Origin: Cohnella pontilimi
Lineage (GTDB): Bacteria; Bacillota; Bacilli; Paenibacillales; Paenibacillaceae
Length of the DNA: 64,000 nucleotides
Reading direction: 5' to 3'
Assembly: GCF_005049045.1 (NCBI RefSeq)
Contig: NZ_SUPK01000001.1
Coordinates: 372,001 to 436,000, forward strand
The notes below the pieces were generated by a model. That model searched no databases. It saw only the letters and a program-made list of their open reading frames with translations, and was not told where the DNA came from. Position 1 is the first letter of the stretch. The number at the start of each line of letters is the position of its first letter. Below are positions 53,023 through 61,977 of the stretch, piece after piece. A program made the position numbers and the translations under genes.

Positions 53023-53514
53023 ATGAGCCTCAAACGCACAGTCGCCCGCAAAGTCGTCACCGTCAGTCTTTGCGCCATTGTCGGGTTTGCCGGATTAGCC
53101 ATGGGACAAGCCCCTCAAGCGTCCGCAGCTAAAGCCACCAAAGCGGACAGTATTATCAAGCTCGGCAAAAAATATTTGGGAGTCAAATATCGTTTCGGCG
53201 CTCCTTCGGGCGCAACGTCGTCCTTCGACTGTTCGAGCTTTACCCAATACATATACGGCAAATACGGCGTCAAGCTCCCAAGGGTATCAAGCTCCCAGGC
53301 GACCAAAGGCCGTAAAATCACGAAAGCCAATCTGAAGCGCGGGGATCTCGTGTTCTTCAAATCTCCCAAGCGCACGGGAAACAAAATCGGCCACGTGGCG
53401 GTATATTTGGGTAACAACAAAATTTTGCATTCCTATCCCAGCAGAGGCGTTGCGTATTCGAGCCTGACCGGTTACTGGAAAACCAATTATGTAACGGCCC
53501 GCCGGGTGTTATAA
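53023..53514 (+). CDS. Secreted NlpC/P60 cell wall endopeptidase
   Basis: 163 aa from the ATG at 53023 (GGAGG 11 nt upstream; the ATG at 53005 overlaps that site). Signal peptide to about residue 36 (ASA), then a single NlpC/P60 domain without LysM or SH3 repeats. Catalytic Cys in SSFDCSSFTQYIY (about 71), His in KIGHVAVYLG (about 123) and the third residue His in KILHSYPS. It hydrolyses the D-gamma-Glu-meso-DAP bond of peptidoglycan stem peptides. Short, free-standing form; own terminator. Confidence 0.9.
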   Translation: MSLKRTVARKVVTVSLCAIVGFAGLAMGQAPQASAAKATKADSIIKLGKKYLGVKYRFGAPSGATSSFDCSSFTQYIYGKYGVKLPRVSSSQATKGRKITKANLKRGDLVFFKSPKRTGNKIGHVAVYLGNNKILHSYPSRGVAYSSLTGYWKTNYVTARRVL

Positions 53515-53529
53515 GACGAAGCCAAAGAC

Positions 53530-53570
53530 AAAAGGCAGATTCGGCCATGAAGCCGAACCTGCCTTTTTTT
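53530..53570 (+). terminator. Bidirectional terminator after the NlpC/P60 gene
   Basis: AAAGGCAG pairs with CTGCCTTT, with an inner TTCGGC/GCCGAA stem, followed by TTTTT on the plus strand and TTTTG on the minus. The histidine kinase gene ends 10 nt further on. Confidence 0.88.
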
Positions 53571-53579
53571 CGTGCGTCA

Positions 53580-54932
53580 TCATGTTCTCGGAAAATGAAT
53601 AGAGATCGTGGTGCCGCTGCCGGGTTTACTGTACACTTCCAACTGACCTTCATGAAGAACGACGATCCGTTTGGCGATGGACAGGCCCAGACCGCTTCCG
53701 CCGGTGGAGCGGTGGCGAGCCGAATCGACGCGGTAAAACCGCTCGAACAAATACGGAATCTCGGCTTCAGGAATACCGATTCCGTAATCGGTCACTTCGA
53801 GCTTGATGCCCGATTTATCCTGACGGATGCGGACGTCGATCGGCTCTTTGCTGTATTTGATCGCGTTGTCGATCAGGATCAGCAGCAACTGACGAATTTT
53901 ATCCTTGTCCGCTCTCATCGGAACCGACTGGCTCGACGAGTGAACGCGGATTTCCCGCCCGAACGTCGTGCCCAGCATCGACGCCAATTCGTGCACGACG
54001 GTCGGGACGTCGAACCGGGTGACGGTCAGCCACTCGTCCTGCTCCGCTTCCGCCAGCGTCAGCATGGAACGGATCAGTTTCTGAAGCCGTTCGGTCTCTT
54101 TGCCGATCGCCTCGATCGCCTCGTCGCGTACTTCCGCGTTGCCCCGGCCCCAGCGGTTTAACATATCCGCGTAACTGGAAATGACGGTGAGCGGCGTTTT
54201 CAGTTCATGCGACGCGTCCGCCACGAACTGCTTTTGATGCTCGATGGTACGGTCCAGACGTTCGATCATCTGGTTGAACGCGCGAACGAGCTGCTGCAGC
54301 TCGACGGATTCTTCCCTTCCGCTTAGCTGCACTTGATGCAATTTACCGCTCCGGTCGATTTCCCGCATCGTCTGCACCATTTGGGCCAGAGGACCGGTCA
54401 TGCGCGAGGTGAACCAATAGGTTCCGAAAATGGCGAACACGACGGCACCCACACTCGTCACGCTCAGCGCCAGCACCATGATTTGCAGATAGCTGTCGAG
54501 AACGGTGAGCCGCCGGGCTCCTTCGACCGCTCCGACCTGGCTCCCCTCCTCATACAGCGGCATGGTGAAGTAAATGACGCGCTGTCCGTTGACATGAAGC
54601 GTCTCGGACGTCATGTTCGGCGACACGGCAGGCGGAAGCGACAGCAACTCCTCGTCGGTGCCGACCTTGTTGACAACCCTGCCGCCCGTCATCACAATCC
54701 GGAGCATCTCGTTGGCATTGTACATGTCGGTGAGCAGCTTCGGATCGTCATATCCCCTGTTGCCTTGTTTTCGAATCGTCTCCGCCACCAGATCCGCTTT
54801 GTTGGCCAGCAGCTGCAATTCGCCGCGCGTGGTGACCCGAATGACGAAGAAATAGACGAAAATATTGTACAAGATCAAAATAAAAATAAGCCAAAATACG
54901 GTAAAAAGGGTAAAGCGGGCGCGAAGCGTCAT
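53580..54932 (-). CDS. Two-component sensor histidine kinase
   Basis: 450 aa. Two membrane helices (about 9-31 and 160-182) flank an outside sensor region. HAMP (about 183-235), dimerisation box DASHELKTPLTVISSYADML with phospho-His near 249, N box LLILIDNAIKYS, and G boxes DYGIGIPEAEIP and GGSGLGLSIAK. It is the IIIA type paired with OmpR regulators. It overlaps the regulator gene by 4 nt (ATGA). Signal unknown; the operon with chrA and a Ser/Thr kinase hints at envelope or oxyanion stress. Confidence 0.92.
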   Translation of the reverse strand: MTLRARFTLFTVFWLIFILILYNIFVYFFVIRVTTRGELQLLANKADLVAETIRKQGNRGYDDPKLLTDMYNANEMLRIVMTGGRVVNKVGTDEELLSLPPAVSPNMTSETLHVNGQRVIYFTMPLYEEGSQVGAVEGARRLTVLDSYLQIMVLALSVTSVGAVVFAIFGTYWFTSRMTGPLAQMVQTMREIDRSGKLHQVQLSGREESVELQQLVRAFNQMIERLDRTIEHQKQFVADASHELKTPLTVISSYADMLNRWGRGNAEVRDEAIEAIGKETERLQKLIRSMLTLAEAEQDEWLTVTRFDVPTVVHELASMLGTTFGREIRVHSSSQSVPMRADKDKIRQLLLILIDNAIKYSKEPIDVRIRQDKSGIKLEVTDYGIGIPEAEIPYLFERFYRVDSARHRSTGGSGLGLSIAKRIVVLHEGQLEVYSKPGSGTTISIHFPRT

Positions 54933-55630
54933 GCATCCGGCTCCTTCAGCATATAGCCGACACCCCGAACGGTATGCAGCAGTTTATGGCGGTAACCCTT
55001 GTCCATTTTCTGCCGCAAATATCGAATATACACGTCCACCACGTTGGTGTCGCCTATGTATTCGTAACCCCATACGTCGGACAAAATTTCGTCACGTGTC
55101 TTTTCTTCATTTTTGTGCCGCGCCAAATAGAGCAGCAGCTCAAACTCCCTCGGCGTCAATTCGATCGAATGGTCTTTGCGGAATACTTTGCGCGTGATGA
55201 GCTCGATCGTCAGATCGCCGATGCGCAGCACGTCTTCGCTTTCGCCTTCCCGGGAAGCTTTGAAAATGCGCAGCAGGTTCCGCACGCGTGCGAGCAGCTC
55301 TTCCATGGCGAACGGTTTGGTGACGTAATCGTTGGCGCCGTGCTCGAAGCCGCTCACTTTGTCCGGAACAGTATCCCGTGCCGTCAGGAGAATGACCGGC
55401 ACCGCCGCGTCGCTTTGCCGCAGCCGCCGGAGCACTTCGATGCCGTTCAATTCGGGCAGCATCACGTCGAGCAAAATCAGGTGCCATTCGCCTGACTGGG
55501 CCATTTCCAGACCGGTTCTGCCGTCTGCGGCACGGCCGACCTCATACCCTTCGTGCTCGAGCTCCAATTGCAAAATACGCGCGATGGCGTTTTCATCTTC
55601 GATAATCAGAATGCTCTCTTTCTCTTTCAC
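54929..55630 (-). CDS. OmpR-family response regulator
   Basis: 233 aa, GTG start behind AAAGGGGATT. Receiver: acidic pair in IIEDENAI, phospho-acceptor Asp in ILLDVMLPELNG (about 55), Thr in LLTARD and Lys in VTKPFAME. C-terminal winged helix with LTPREFELLLYLARH and VYIRYLRQKMD. Cognate kinase overlaps downstream; chrA ends 17 nt upstream. Controlling chrA itself is the simplest hypothesis. Confidence 0.93.
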   Translation of the reverse strand: MKEKESILIIEDENAIARILQLELEHEGYEVGRAADGRTGLEMAQSGEWHLILLDVMLPELNGIEVLRRLRQSDAAVPVILLTARDTVPDKVSGFEHGANDYVTKPFAMEELLARVRNLLRIFKASREGESEDVLRIGDLTIELITRKVFRKDHSIELTPREFELLLYLARHKNEEKTRDEILSDVWGYEYIGDTNVVDVYIRYLRQKMDKGYRHKLLHTVRGVGYMLKEPDA

Positions 55631-55647
55631 GATTCAATCCCCTTTCT

Positions 55648-56874
55648 CTACCCATAGATCATCCATCCTGCTAAAGCGCTTGCGGCGACGATCAGCCATG
55701 ACGGCCATCGCCATAACACCAAACATACAAATGCCGCTGCGGCGACGGCAATATCGATCGGTTGACGAACCGCCGACGTCCATACAGGATCATAAAGTGC
55801 GGCGGCAAGCAGCCCGACAACGGCAGCGTTGACCCCGGCAAGTGCCGCTCTCGTTCCCTTGTTGGCGCGCAGCCCTTCCCAAAACGGCATGACGCCGGCG
55901 ACCAGCAAAAACGAGGGCAGAAATATGGCAATCAACATCACGGCGGCACGTATGCAGCCTTGCAGCCCTTGAGAGGAGACTGCCCCGATGTACGCCGCGA
56001 ACGTAAACAGCGGACCGGGAACGGCCTGCGCAGCGCCGTAACCCTCTACAAACTGCCGCTCGGTCAATAAACCGGACCGGACCGATTCGTGTTCCAGCAT
56101 CGGCAGCACGACGTGACCTCCTCCGAACACGAGAGATCCGGCGCGGTAACCGATATCCGCCAGATTAACCAGCGGACTGAGCGAAACGACCGAAAGTACG
56201 GGCAGAAGGGCAAGCAGAATGAAAAATAACGATAAACAAGTCATCGCCAAAACCGGGCGGTTTCGCGGGACATCCGGAATCGGAGCTGTGATGTTCACCT
56301 GTTTGCGCAGCAACAGCCATCCGGCGGCTCCGCAAAGAACAAGCGGCGGCAGTTGTCCCGCCGTTCCAGGCAGCCAAAGCGCAATAGCAGCGGTGCATAC
56401 GGCAAAAACCGCGCGCGTGACGTCCGTAACGGATGTGCGAGCCATGCTCCAGACGGCTTGCGCCACGACGGCAACTGCCGCAAGCATCAGCCCGTGGAGC
56501 AGTCCTTCCCCGGCTTTCCCGATCGAAGCGGCTGCGAAGGCGAAGAATGTCATGAGAAGGGCTGACGGGAGGGTGAAACCTACCCAAGCGGACAATGCGC
56601 CGGCGACGCCGGCACGCTTCATCCCGAGGGACATCCCGAGTTGGCTGCTGGCCGGTCCGGGCAGGAATTGGCACATCGAGGTGAGATCGGCGAACGTTTC
56701 TTCGTCGACCCACCGCCGGCGATGCACATATTCGTTTCGAAAATAGCCGATATGCGCGATTGGACCGCCGAATGAGGTCAGCCCGAGCCGAAGCGCCGTC
56801 CAACCCGTTTCCATCCAGCCCGGATTCGCATATTTCGCACCGACGTTTCCCGGTTTTTCGATCTCTTCTCTCAT
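55648..56874 (-). CDS. chrA: Chromate transporter (CHR family, long form)
   Basis: 408 aa with two homologous CHR halves and about ten membrane segments. First half: FGGPIAHIGYFRNEYVHRR and CQFLPGPASSQLGMSLG. Second half: FGGGHVVLPMLEHE and GYGAAQAVPGPLFTFAAY. It exports or exchanges chromate, in competition with sulfate. The ribosome site is poor, and a TATAAT on the minus strand lies at 56892-56897, so it may have its own very short leader. It lies between the Ser/Thr kinase and the two-component genes. Confidence 0.9.
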   Translation of the reverse strand: MREEIEKPGNVGAKYANPGWMETGWTALRLGLTSFGGPIAHIGYFRNEYVHRRRWVDEETFADLTSMCQFLPGPASSQLGMSLGMKRAGVAGALSAWVGFTLPSALLMTFFAFAAASIGKAGEGLLHGLMLAAVAVVAQAVWSMARTSVTDVTRAVFAVCTAAIALWLPGTAGQLPPLVLCGAAGWLLLRKQVNITAPIPDVPRNRPVLAMTCLSLFFILLALLPVLSVVSLSPLVNLADIGYRAGSLVFGGGHVVLPMLEHESVRSGLLTERQFVEGYGAAQAVPGPLFTFAAYIGAVSSQGLQGCIRAAVMLIAIFLPSFLLVAGVMPFWEGLRANKGTRAALAGVNAAVVGLLAAALYDPVWTSAVRQPIDIAVAAAAFVCLVLWRWPSWLIVAASALAGWMIYG

Positions 56875-56891
56875 GACTTTATTGTAACACG

Positions 56892-56897
56892 ATTATA
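56892..56897 (-). promoter_or_regulatory. Candidate -10 just upstream of chrA
   Basis: A perfect TATAAT overlaps the kinase stop and would start RNA only about 10 nt before the chrA ATG. The -35 (GTTATC at 17 bp) is poor. Confidence 0.3.
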
Positions 56898-58512
56898 CGA
56901 CTGGGGAAAAAGGAGATAACTTCCTTCTTTGGCTTTCGATAACCTCTCCCGCCCACTTTTGAAACGCTAGGTTCATATGAGATGCGGATTTGGACGAGCC
57001 GGGAACTCCTTCGCCCCGCCACACGGCTTGCACGACGGATTCCGTCGGATATTGCGGAATCGTGAGGACCGGCCGCTCGGGAAAACAGGAAAGCCAATGT
57101 TCCCGCTCGGGGAACCGCAAATCCCGGTTGGCGATCCAGCGGGAGGCGTGGCCGTTTTTCCGGATGAGCCTGTGCAGTTCCGCGCCTGCCTCCTGACGGC
57201 GGACAGACCATTTGGCGGGCATGCAGTCCGCGACCCACCATATCCAGCCGGCATGTTCCGCCAGCCAGCCGGCGACGCCGGGGCTGTCCCAACCACTGGA
57301 TACATCCAGAATCACAAGCGGGACGCCAAGCTTGCGCAGCCATGCCGCAAACACATCTTCGGGCGGCATCGGCGATGCTCGCCTCGGATCCAGTGTATAC
57401 AGCGATGCCGTTCCAAGCCGCCAAGCGGGAACCGGATCGGACTGTCCGCTCGGGTCGGCGAATGCGGTATGCTTCGGCTTGCGGCGGTCACCGTCCAGCA
57501 GCTCATACAACTCGGGCTCGCGGCCTGGACATTCCACCAAAGCGTGTGCGACTCCCGCTTCGGATAACGCCTTGGACAACCCGATTGCGCAGAAAGTAGC
57601 GCCGGCTCCGGGATAGGCGGAAACAACGGCGGCGACGATCACACCGTCATCCGTACGTACATCGGAATGTCTCCTGCTCGTTTCTGCCGTCTCCGCGCTG
57701 CCTGCAATCGGTTGAAGCAGCTGCCTGAGCTGGTTGGCGTTCTCCGGACGGACGGCAGGATCGTCGGCCAATACCCGTTCAAGCACATCGGTAAATTCAC
57801 GCGGAACGTCGGGCTGAAGCGTGCGGTGTAAATTTCCGGCGCGCCGGATGGCAAACTGACCGCCGGATAACAAATAAAAGGCAATCGCACCCCAGCCGAA
57901 TAAATCGGTGCGCCCGTCCGTCTGCTCGCCGCGAATTTGTTCGGGAGCCGCGAATGCCGGCGTGCCGAGCCGCTCGGTGTCAGAGCCCGCTCCCGGCCGG
58001 TACCGGCGCGCGATACCGAAATCGATGAGCACCGCCCGGTCGTGGCGGTCGATCAGCACGTTCGCGGGCTTTAAATCGCGGAACACGATTTGCGGCTCAC
58101 GGCCGTGTAAGTAGCACAGCACGTCGCAGAGCTGATTCAGATAGCGGAAAATACGCGCGAACGGCAAATGGCGGCCGCTGCGCTCGAACAAATCCGCGAG
58201 CGTATCGCCCGCGATATATTCCATCACGATGCCGGCAGTACCGCTGGCGTCCGGCGGATAATAATCGACAATGTCCGGCAGGTGCGGATGCTGCAGCTCG
58301 GATAACATGCGGGCCTCAAGGACGAAAGACGCCCTCTCTTCCTGGGAGGCGGCCGTCAACTTCAGCGCCCGCCGTTTGCCGCCCAATCTCACATCCTCGG
58401 CCAAATACACCTGGCCCATGCCGCCGCGGCCAAGCGGCGCCACAATGCGGTAGCGGTCCGCGTAAAGTGTGCCGGCAGGCAGCTGCGGTACCGGCTTGCG
58501 ATGGTCTTCCAT
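56893..58512 (-). CDS. Serine/threonine protein kinase fused to a degenerate ParA/MinD-like domain
   Basis: 539 aa. Hanks kinase in residues about 20-270: G-loop LGRGGMGQVYLAED, Lys in RALKLT, catalytic loop VFRDLKPANVLI (F in place of H of HRD), LIDFGIAR, and APEQIRG. A linker leads to a SIMIBI-like domain (about 290-500) starting AYPGAGATFCAIGLSKALSEAG, which keeps the shape of a deviant Walker A but lacks its Lys residues. No membrane helix, so it is cytoplasmic. It heads an operon with chrA and a two-component system. Substrates unknown. Confidence 0.85.
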   Translation of the reverse strand: MEDHRKPVPQLPAGTLYADRYRIVAPLGRGGMGQVYLAEDVRLGGKRRALKLTAASQEERASFVLEARMLSELQHPHLPDIVDYYPPDASGTAGIVMEYIAGDTLADLFERSGRHLPFARIFRYLNQLCDVLCYLHGREPQIVFRDLKPANVLIDRHDRAVLIDFGIARRYRPGAGSDTERLGTPAFAAPEQIRGEQTDGRTDLFGWGAIAFYLLSGGQFAIRRAGNLHRTLQPDVPREFTDVLERVLADDPAVRPENANQLRQLLQPIAGSAETAETSRRHSDVRTDDGVIVAAVVSAYPGAGATFCAIGLSKALSEAGVAHALVECPGREPELYELLDGDRRKPKHTAFADPSGQSDPVPAWRLGTASLYTLDPRRASPMPPEDVFAAWLRKLGVPLVILDVSSGWDSPGVAGWLAEHAGWIWWVADCMPAKWSVRRQEAGAELHRLIRKNGHASRWIANRDLRFPEREHWLSCFPERPVLTIPQYPTESVVQAVWRGEGVPGSSKSASHMNLAFQKWAGEVIESQRRKLSPFSPVV

Positions 58513-58549
58513 GTATTCTCTCCTTCGCGGCGATTGGCGTCCGGAAACG

Positions 58550-58611
58550 TAAAAATCCCGTATCCGGAACGCAATACCCCCAGCAAGGGGCTGCGCCGCG
58601 AATACGGGATG
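58550..58611 (-). terminator. Terminator between the methyltransferase and kinase genes
   Basis: ATCCCGTAT pairs with ATACGGGAT, with a nested CCCC/GGGG stem, and TTTTTAC follows on the minus strand. It closes the repair operon upstream of the kinase operon. Confidence 0.8.
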
Positions 58612-58632
58612 CTTTCCCGAACCGTGACCGCC

Positions 58633-59658
58633 TTACGGCTTTCTTCTTACCCACATTGTAACTTCTTCCCGGTTGTGAAACAACTGCTTCACTTTGCGAA
58701 TATCGAAATGATCCGCATACTCTTCCATCAGCTCGCGAAGCGTTTGGAGCGGTTTGCGGTACATGAGCTTGAGCGTGATGATGCCCGAAGCGCCGGCTGT
58801 CATCGCGGGTGACAGTGCGGAGACGAGACGGCATGTCCGATGCGGATCCCAGCTCATGTCGCACACGAGCAAGTCGAACGTCCCCGGCGGGAACGACACA
58901 TCCGAAGCATTCTGCTTCAAGTGACGGAACCGAGGATTTTTATACAAAGAAGGATCCATTTCCGCGGGATCCACAGCCGTTACCTTCAGTCCCCGATCCA
59001 ACAGCACCGACGACCAGCCGCCCGGCGCTGCTCCCAGATCCAGCGCATGGTTGAAGCGGTCCAGCGGCAGCTTGAACGCACGTTCCGCCTCCAGCAGTTT
59101 AAACGCCGCGCGGGACAGCAGTCCTTCTTCCCGGCGAAACCGCACCGCGCCGCCCGGCCAATCCGACAAGTTGTCCTTCGGATCTGAGCAGCCGAACAGG
59201 ATGGATTTGCCGGAAGCGTAGACCGAGACGATTTGATCGGCGTCTTGCACCACAGATTCACCGCCCAGCTCGCGTACCACTTCGGCCACAATATCCCGGG
59301 CTTCCGCCGAGGAGAACGGAAACGGACTTTCTTGCGTTTTCCGGATTTGCACCGCCACTTTGCGTCCTGGCACCCGTTCCTCTAAAGCCCGTGCATAAGC
59401 GGTCAAAGCTTCCACCGTGGCAGCAGGATCTGCCGTAACCGGATATTCCGCCTCGAGCGGGAACAGATGACGAAGAAATACCGGCTCGTCCCGGCGAAGC
59501 TCCTTCAGCAGTTCTGCCGGTTCGCGTTCGCCGGACGTGAACCGGAAAGTTTCGCCCGCAGCCTCTCCGGACACGGAAGTGCCCGGAATGCGCCGCCGCA
59601 GCTCCTCCATCGCGTAAGGGGAAAAACCGGGGTTGGCCGTTCCGATGAATGTCATCAT
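58633..59658 (-). CDS. FtsJ/RlmM-like 2'-O-methyltransferase
   Basis: 341 aa from the ATG at 59658 (an in-frame GTG at 59673 touches the ribosome site). N-terminal about 170 residues resemble a THUMP-type RNA-binding region (IGTANPGFSPYAMEELRRRI). The C-terminal Rossmann fold has LDLGAAPGGWSSVLLDRG (SAM site, about 206-223), a catalytic Asp in LVCDMSWDP and Lys in ITLKLMYRKP, the K-D-K-E layout of FtsJ enzymes. Close in design to RlmM, which methylates C2498 of 23S rRNA. Last gene of its operon. Confidence 0.85.
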   Translation of the reverse strand: MMTFIGTANPGFSPYAMEELRRRIPGTSVSGEAAGETFRFTSGEREPAELLKELRRDEPVFLRHLFPLEAEYPVTADPAATVEALTAYARALEERVPGRKVAVQIRKTQESPFPFSSAEARDIVAEVVRELGGESVVQDADQIVSVYASGKSILFGCSDPKDNLSDWPGGAVRFRREEGLLSRAAFKLLEAERAFKLPLDRFNHALDLGAAPGGWSSVLLDRGLKVTAVDPAEMDPSLYKNPRFRHLKQNASDVSFPPGTFDLLVCDMSWDPHRTCRLVSALSPAMTAGASGIITLKLMYRKPLQTLRELMEEYADHFDIRKVKQLFHNREEVTMWVRRKP

Positions 59659-59662
59659 GGGG

Positions 59663-60436
59663 TTATTTTCCACCTCCTACACGAATCCAGGGACGATGAT
59701 CCGCCCAATCCACCTGAATGGGCAAATCGTATACTTCCTGCAGCTGCCGAGGAGTCAGCACTTCTCTCTTTTCCCCTTGTGCGGTAATCCGGCCGTCGGC
59801 CATCAGCGCCACGTGGGTGAACAGCGGTACGATTTCCTCGATATGATGCGTTACATACAGCATGGATAATTCACGTCCGGCAAACCCGGCCAATGCGTCC
59901 AGAAACTTCTCCCGTTCGTACAGGTCCAAACCTGCGCACGGCTCGTCCAGGATGAGCAGCTGCGGCGAGGACATCATCGTTCTCGCGAGCAATACCTTTT
60001 TGCGTTCTCCCTGCGATAGCGTGCCGAAAGGCTGCTCCGCCGTATGAGCCAGTCCCACGCGTTCCAATTCCAGAATGGACCGCTCTTTGATTTCCTCGGG
60101 CAGTTGTTCATAAATGCGCAAATAGGCAAAAGCCCCGCCTGCGACGATTTCCCACACCGGGTCGCGAAGCGTAAATTTCTCCATTAGGGACGGACTTATG
60201 TATCCGATGTTCTTGCGCACTTCCCGCACATCCACTTGTCCGTATCGATGGCCGAGCACATCGACCGTACCGGATGTAGGAAACAAATATCCGGTGATCA
60301 TTTCAAGCACGGTTGTTTTGCCGCAGCCGTTACGGCCGAGAAGCACCCAATGCTGGCCCGGCTCCACATGCAAATCGACGCCGCGGAGAATATCCCGCTC
60401 CCCACGGCGCAGCGTCAAATCCTTTAAATGAATCAA
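59663..60436 (-). CDS. ABC transporter ATP-binding protein (YlmA/ModF-like)
   Basis: 257 aa from a TTG at 60436, behind GGAGGGGG and overlapping the thioredoxin stop by 4 nt; further codons upstream lack a site. Walker A LLGRNGCGKTTVLEM (about 33-47), signature TLSQGERKKVLLARTM, Walker B LLILDEPCAGLDLYE, and switch His in YVTHHIEEI. The tail EVYDLPIQVDW resembles B. subtilis YlmA. No permease nearby, so the role is unclear. Confidence 0.85.
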   Translation of the reverse strand: MIHLKDLTLRRGERDILRGVDLHVEPGQHWVLLGRNGCGKTTVLEMITGYLFPTSGTVDVLGHRYGQVDVREVRKNIGYISPSLMEKFTLRDPVWEIVAGGAFAYLRIYEQLPEEIKERSILELERVGLAHTAEQPFGTLSQGERKKVLLARTMMSSPQLLILDEPCAGLDLYEREKFLDALAGFAGRELSMLYVTHHIEEIVPLFTHVALMADGRITAQGEKREVLTPRQLQEVYDLPIQVDWADHRPWIRVGGGK

Positions 60437-60777
60437 GGCGTCTGTTTCCCCCTCCATAAACGGGGCGACCGCAATCGCTCCAACAGTTCCGGCACGGAGC
60501 CGAAACGATACAGCTTCTCCACATACCCGTCCGGTCTCTTCACAAGCAAGCACGGCACGCTTTCGATCTGAAACGTCTGTGCCATATCCGGCATCACGTT
60601 TAAGTTCGCGGCAGTCATCGGAAGCTCCGGCATCAGCTCACGGACGACGTTCAGCATCTGCCGGGCCGCCTTGCAGGTTCCGCACAGCGGAGTATGCACC
60701 AGCACTGCAAGCGGTCCCGGAGCCGCCGTCCATTCTCTTCGCCAGCCGGCCGGCTCCCATTCTCGCCACTCATGCAT
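60433..60777 (-). CDS. Thioredoxin-fold protein with CGTC active site
   Basis: 114 aa. Active site LCGTCKAAR near residue 32 (CxxC with G-T), cis-Pro in IESVPCLLV (about 73-81), and no signal peptide, so cytoplasmic. CGTC rather than CGPC suggests a specialised reductase such as a YtpP-like bacilliredoxin relative. It overlaps the upstream receiver-domain gene by 8 nt and the downstream ATPase gene by 4 nt. Confidence 0.85.
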   Translation of the reverse strand: MHEWREWEPAGWRREWTAAPGPLAVLVHTPLCGTCKAARQMLNVVRELMPELPMTAANLNVMPDMAQTFQIESVPCLLVKRPDGYVEKLYRFGSVPELLERLRSPRLWRGKQTP

Positions 60778-61138
60778 CCGCTTCTACCGTCCACGTATCC
60801 GGAGCGGCTCCGGCGGCAGCGGCTTTCAGCACGTGATCGGGCATCGGCCCGTCGTGGATCAGGACTTCAGCGGGCGCGGAACCTCTTAGCGCGCGCACCA
60901 TTTCCGCCCGACCCATCAGACTGGAAGAATGCACGTATATTTCACGCGGATATTTACCGCTTACAATAATACCGTGCGCAACGGATAAGCCGTTCGGCTG
61001 TCCGTATCCGAGCTCGTAATCCAGCGACAGCACTTCGACGTCGCACTCCGCAAGCAGCAGCAGACATTCCTCGGCGGAACGGGCGGCCACAAATCCGGGC
61101 GGACAAGCCCGCATATCATCCAAAAATACATTGATCAT
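60770..61138 (-). CDS. Cyclic-phosphate-processing receiver (cREC) domain protein
   Basis: 122 aa. Receiver-like fold opening NVFLDDMRACPPGF, with SLDYELGYG (about 38-46) in the place of the phospho-acceptor and a final strand with the VLIHDGPMP loop. This matches the cREC family, predicted to act on cyclic-phosphate ends or nucleotides rather than signal by phosphorylation. Start overlaps the nfo stop by 4 nt (ATGA). Placement in a repair operon is suggestive. Confidence 0.78.
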   Translation of the reverse strand: MINVFLDDMRACPPGFVAARSAEECLLLLAECDVEVLSLDYELGYGQPNGLSVAHGIIVSGKYPREIYVHSSSLMGRAEMVRALRGSAPAEVLIHDGPMPDHVLKAAAAGAAPDTWTVEADA

Positions 61139-61974
61139 TCAAGCACCTCCTCCGACCACCGCCTGACCAGGGCCACCTGGCGGCGGTGCGTGCCGTCCTC
61201 CTCTTCAGGCGTCTCGAGCATCAGCGGAATATCGCGCAGCTCCGGTGTCGCCAGGAACTGACGGAAGTTCTCCTCCCCGATATAACCTTCACCGACGACG
61301 GCATGGCGGTCTCTCCGCGAACCCGACTCATAACGGGAATCGTTGAAATGTACGGCCGCTAGCGCTTCCCAATACCCAAGCTTCCTGGCCCTGTCGGCGA
61401 AAGGTTCCCATTTTCCCGTCTCCCATTGCCCGCTGGCGAACAAGTGGCAAGTATCCAGGCAAAACCCAACTTTCTCAGGCGCCGCGCATAGATTTCGGAT
61501 TTGCACCAGCTCTTCGGGAGTCGTCCCGATGATGCCATGTTCGCCCGCCTGGTTTTCGAGCAGCACCTTCGCTTTTCCTTGCCAATTCGACGTGACGGTA
61601 TTGATCCATTGTATGATATTTTTATAACCTTGTAACGGATCTTCCCCTTTATACACGCCAAAATGCACGACAACGCCGATCGATCCGCATGCCTCCGCAA
61701 TATCCAGATCGTTCAGCGTCGAACGGGCGCAGACAGCGGCGGTTTCCCCTTCCGTTGCCGGATTTACGCCGTACGGACCGTGAGCGATCGACACGACGCC
61801 GTTCTCCCTGCACCATTCGGCGCAGCTTTCCGCGTCACGCCGGTCGAACGCTTTCACCTGCAGGCTCCGGGGGTTTTTCGGAAAATATTGAAAGGCGTCT
61901 CCGCCGATCGCCGCGGCTCTGCGCGCCGCCTCTCGATATCCGTTACGGGTGCTGACGTGAGATCCGATCCGCAT
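61135..61974 (-). CDS. nfo: Endonuclease IV (AP endonuclease)
   Basis: 279 aa. TIM-barrel AP endonuclease: GSHVSTRNGYREAARRAAAIG at the N terminus (cited to locate the first His), the HGPYGVN motif (about 65), zinc ligands His in VVHFGVYKG, Glu in LLENQAGEHG (about 145), FCLDTCHLFASG (about 175), AVHFNDSR, and Glu in LMLETPEEE. It cuts 5' of abasic sites, the step after Fpg/Nei encoded just upstream. Confidence 0.92.
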   Translation of the reverse strand: MRIGSHVSTRNGYREAARRAAAIGGDAFQYFPKNPRSLQVKAFDRRDAESCAEWCRENGVVSIAHGPYGVNPATEGETAAVCARSTLNDLDIAEACGSIGVVVHFGVYKGEDPLQGYKNIIQWINTVTSNWQGKAKVLLENQAGEHGIIGTTPEELVQIRNLCAAPEKVGFCLDTCHLFASGQWETGKWEPFADRARKLGYWEALAAVHFNDSRYESGSRRDRHAVVGEGYIGEENFRQFLATPELRDIPLMLETPEEEDGTHRRQVALVRRWSEEVLE

Positions 61975-61977
61975 GCT

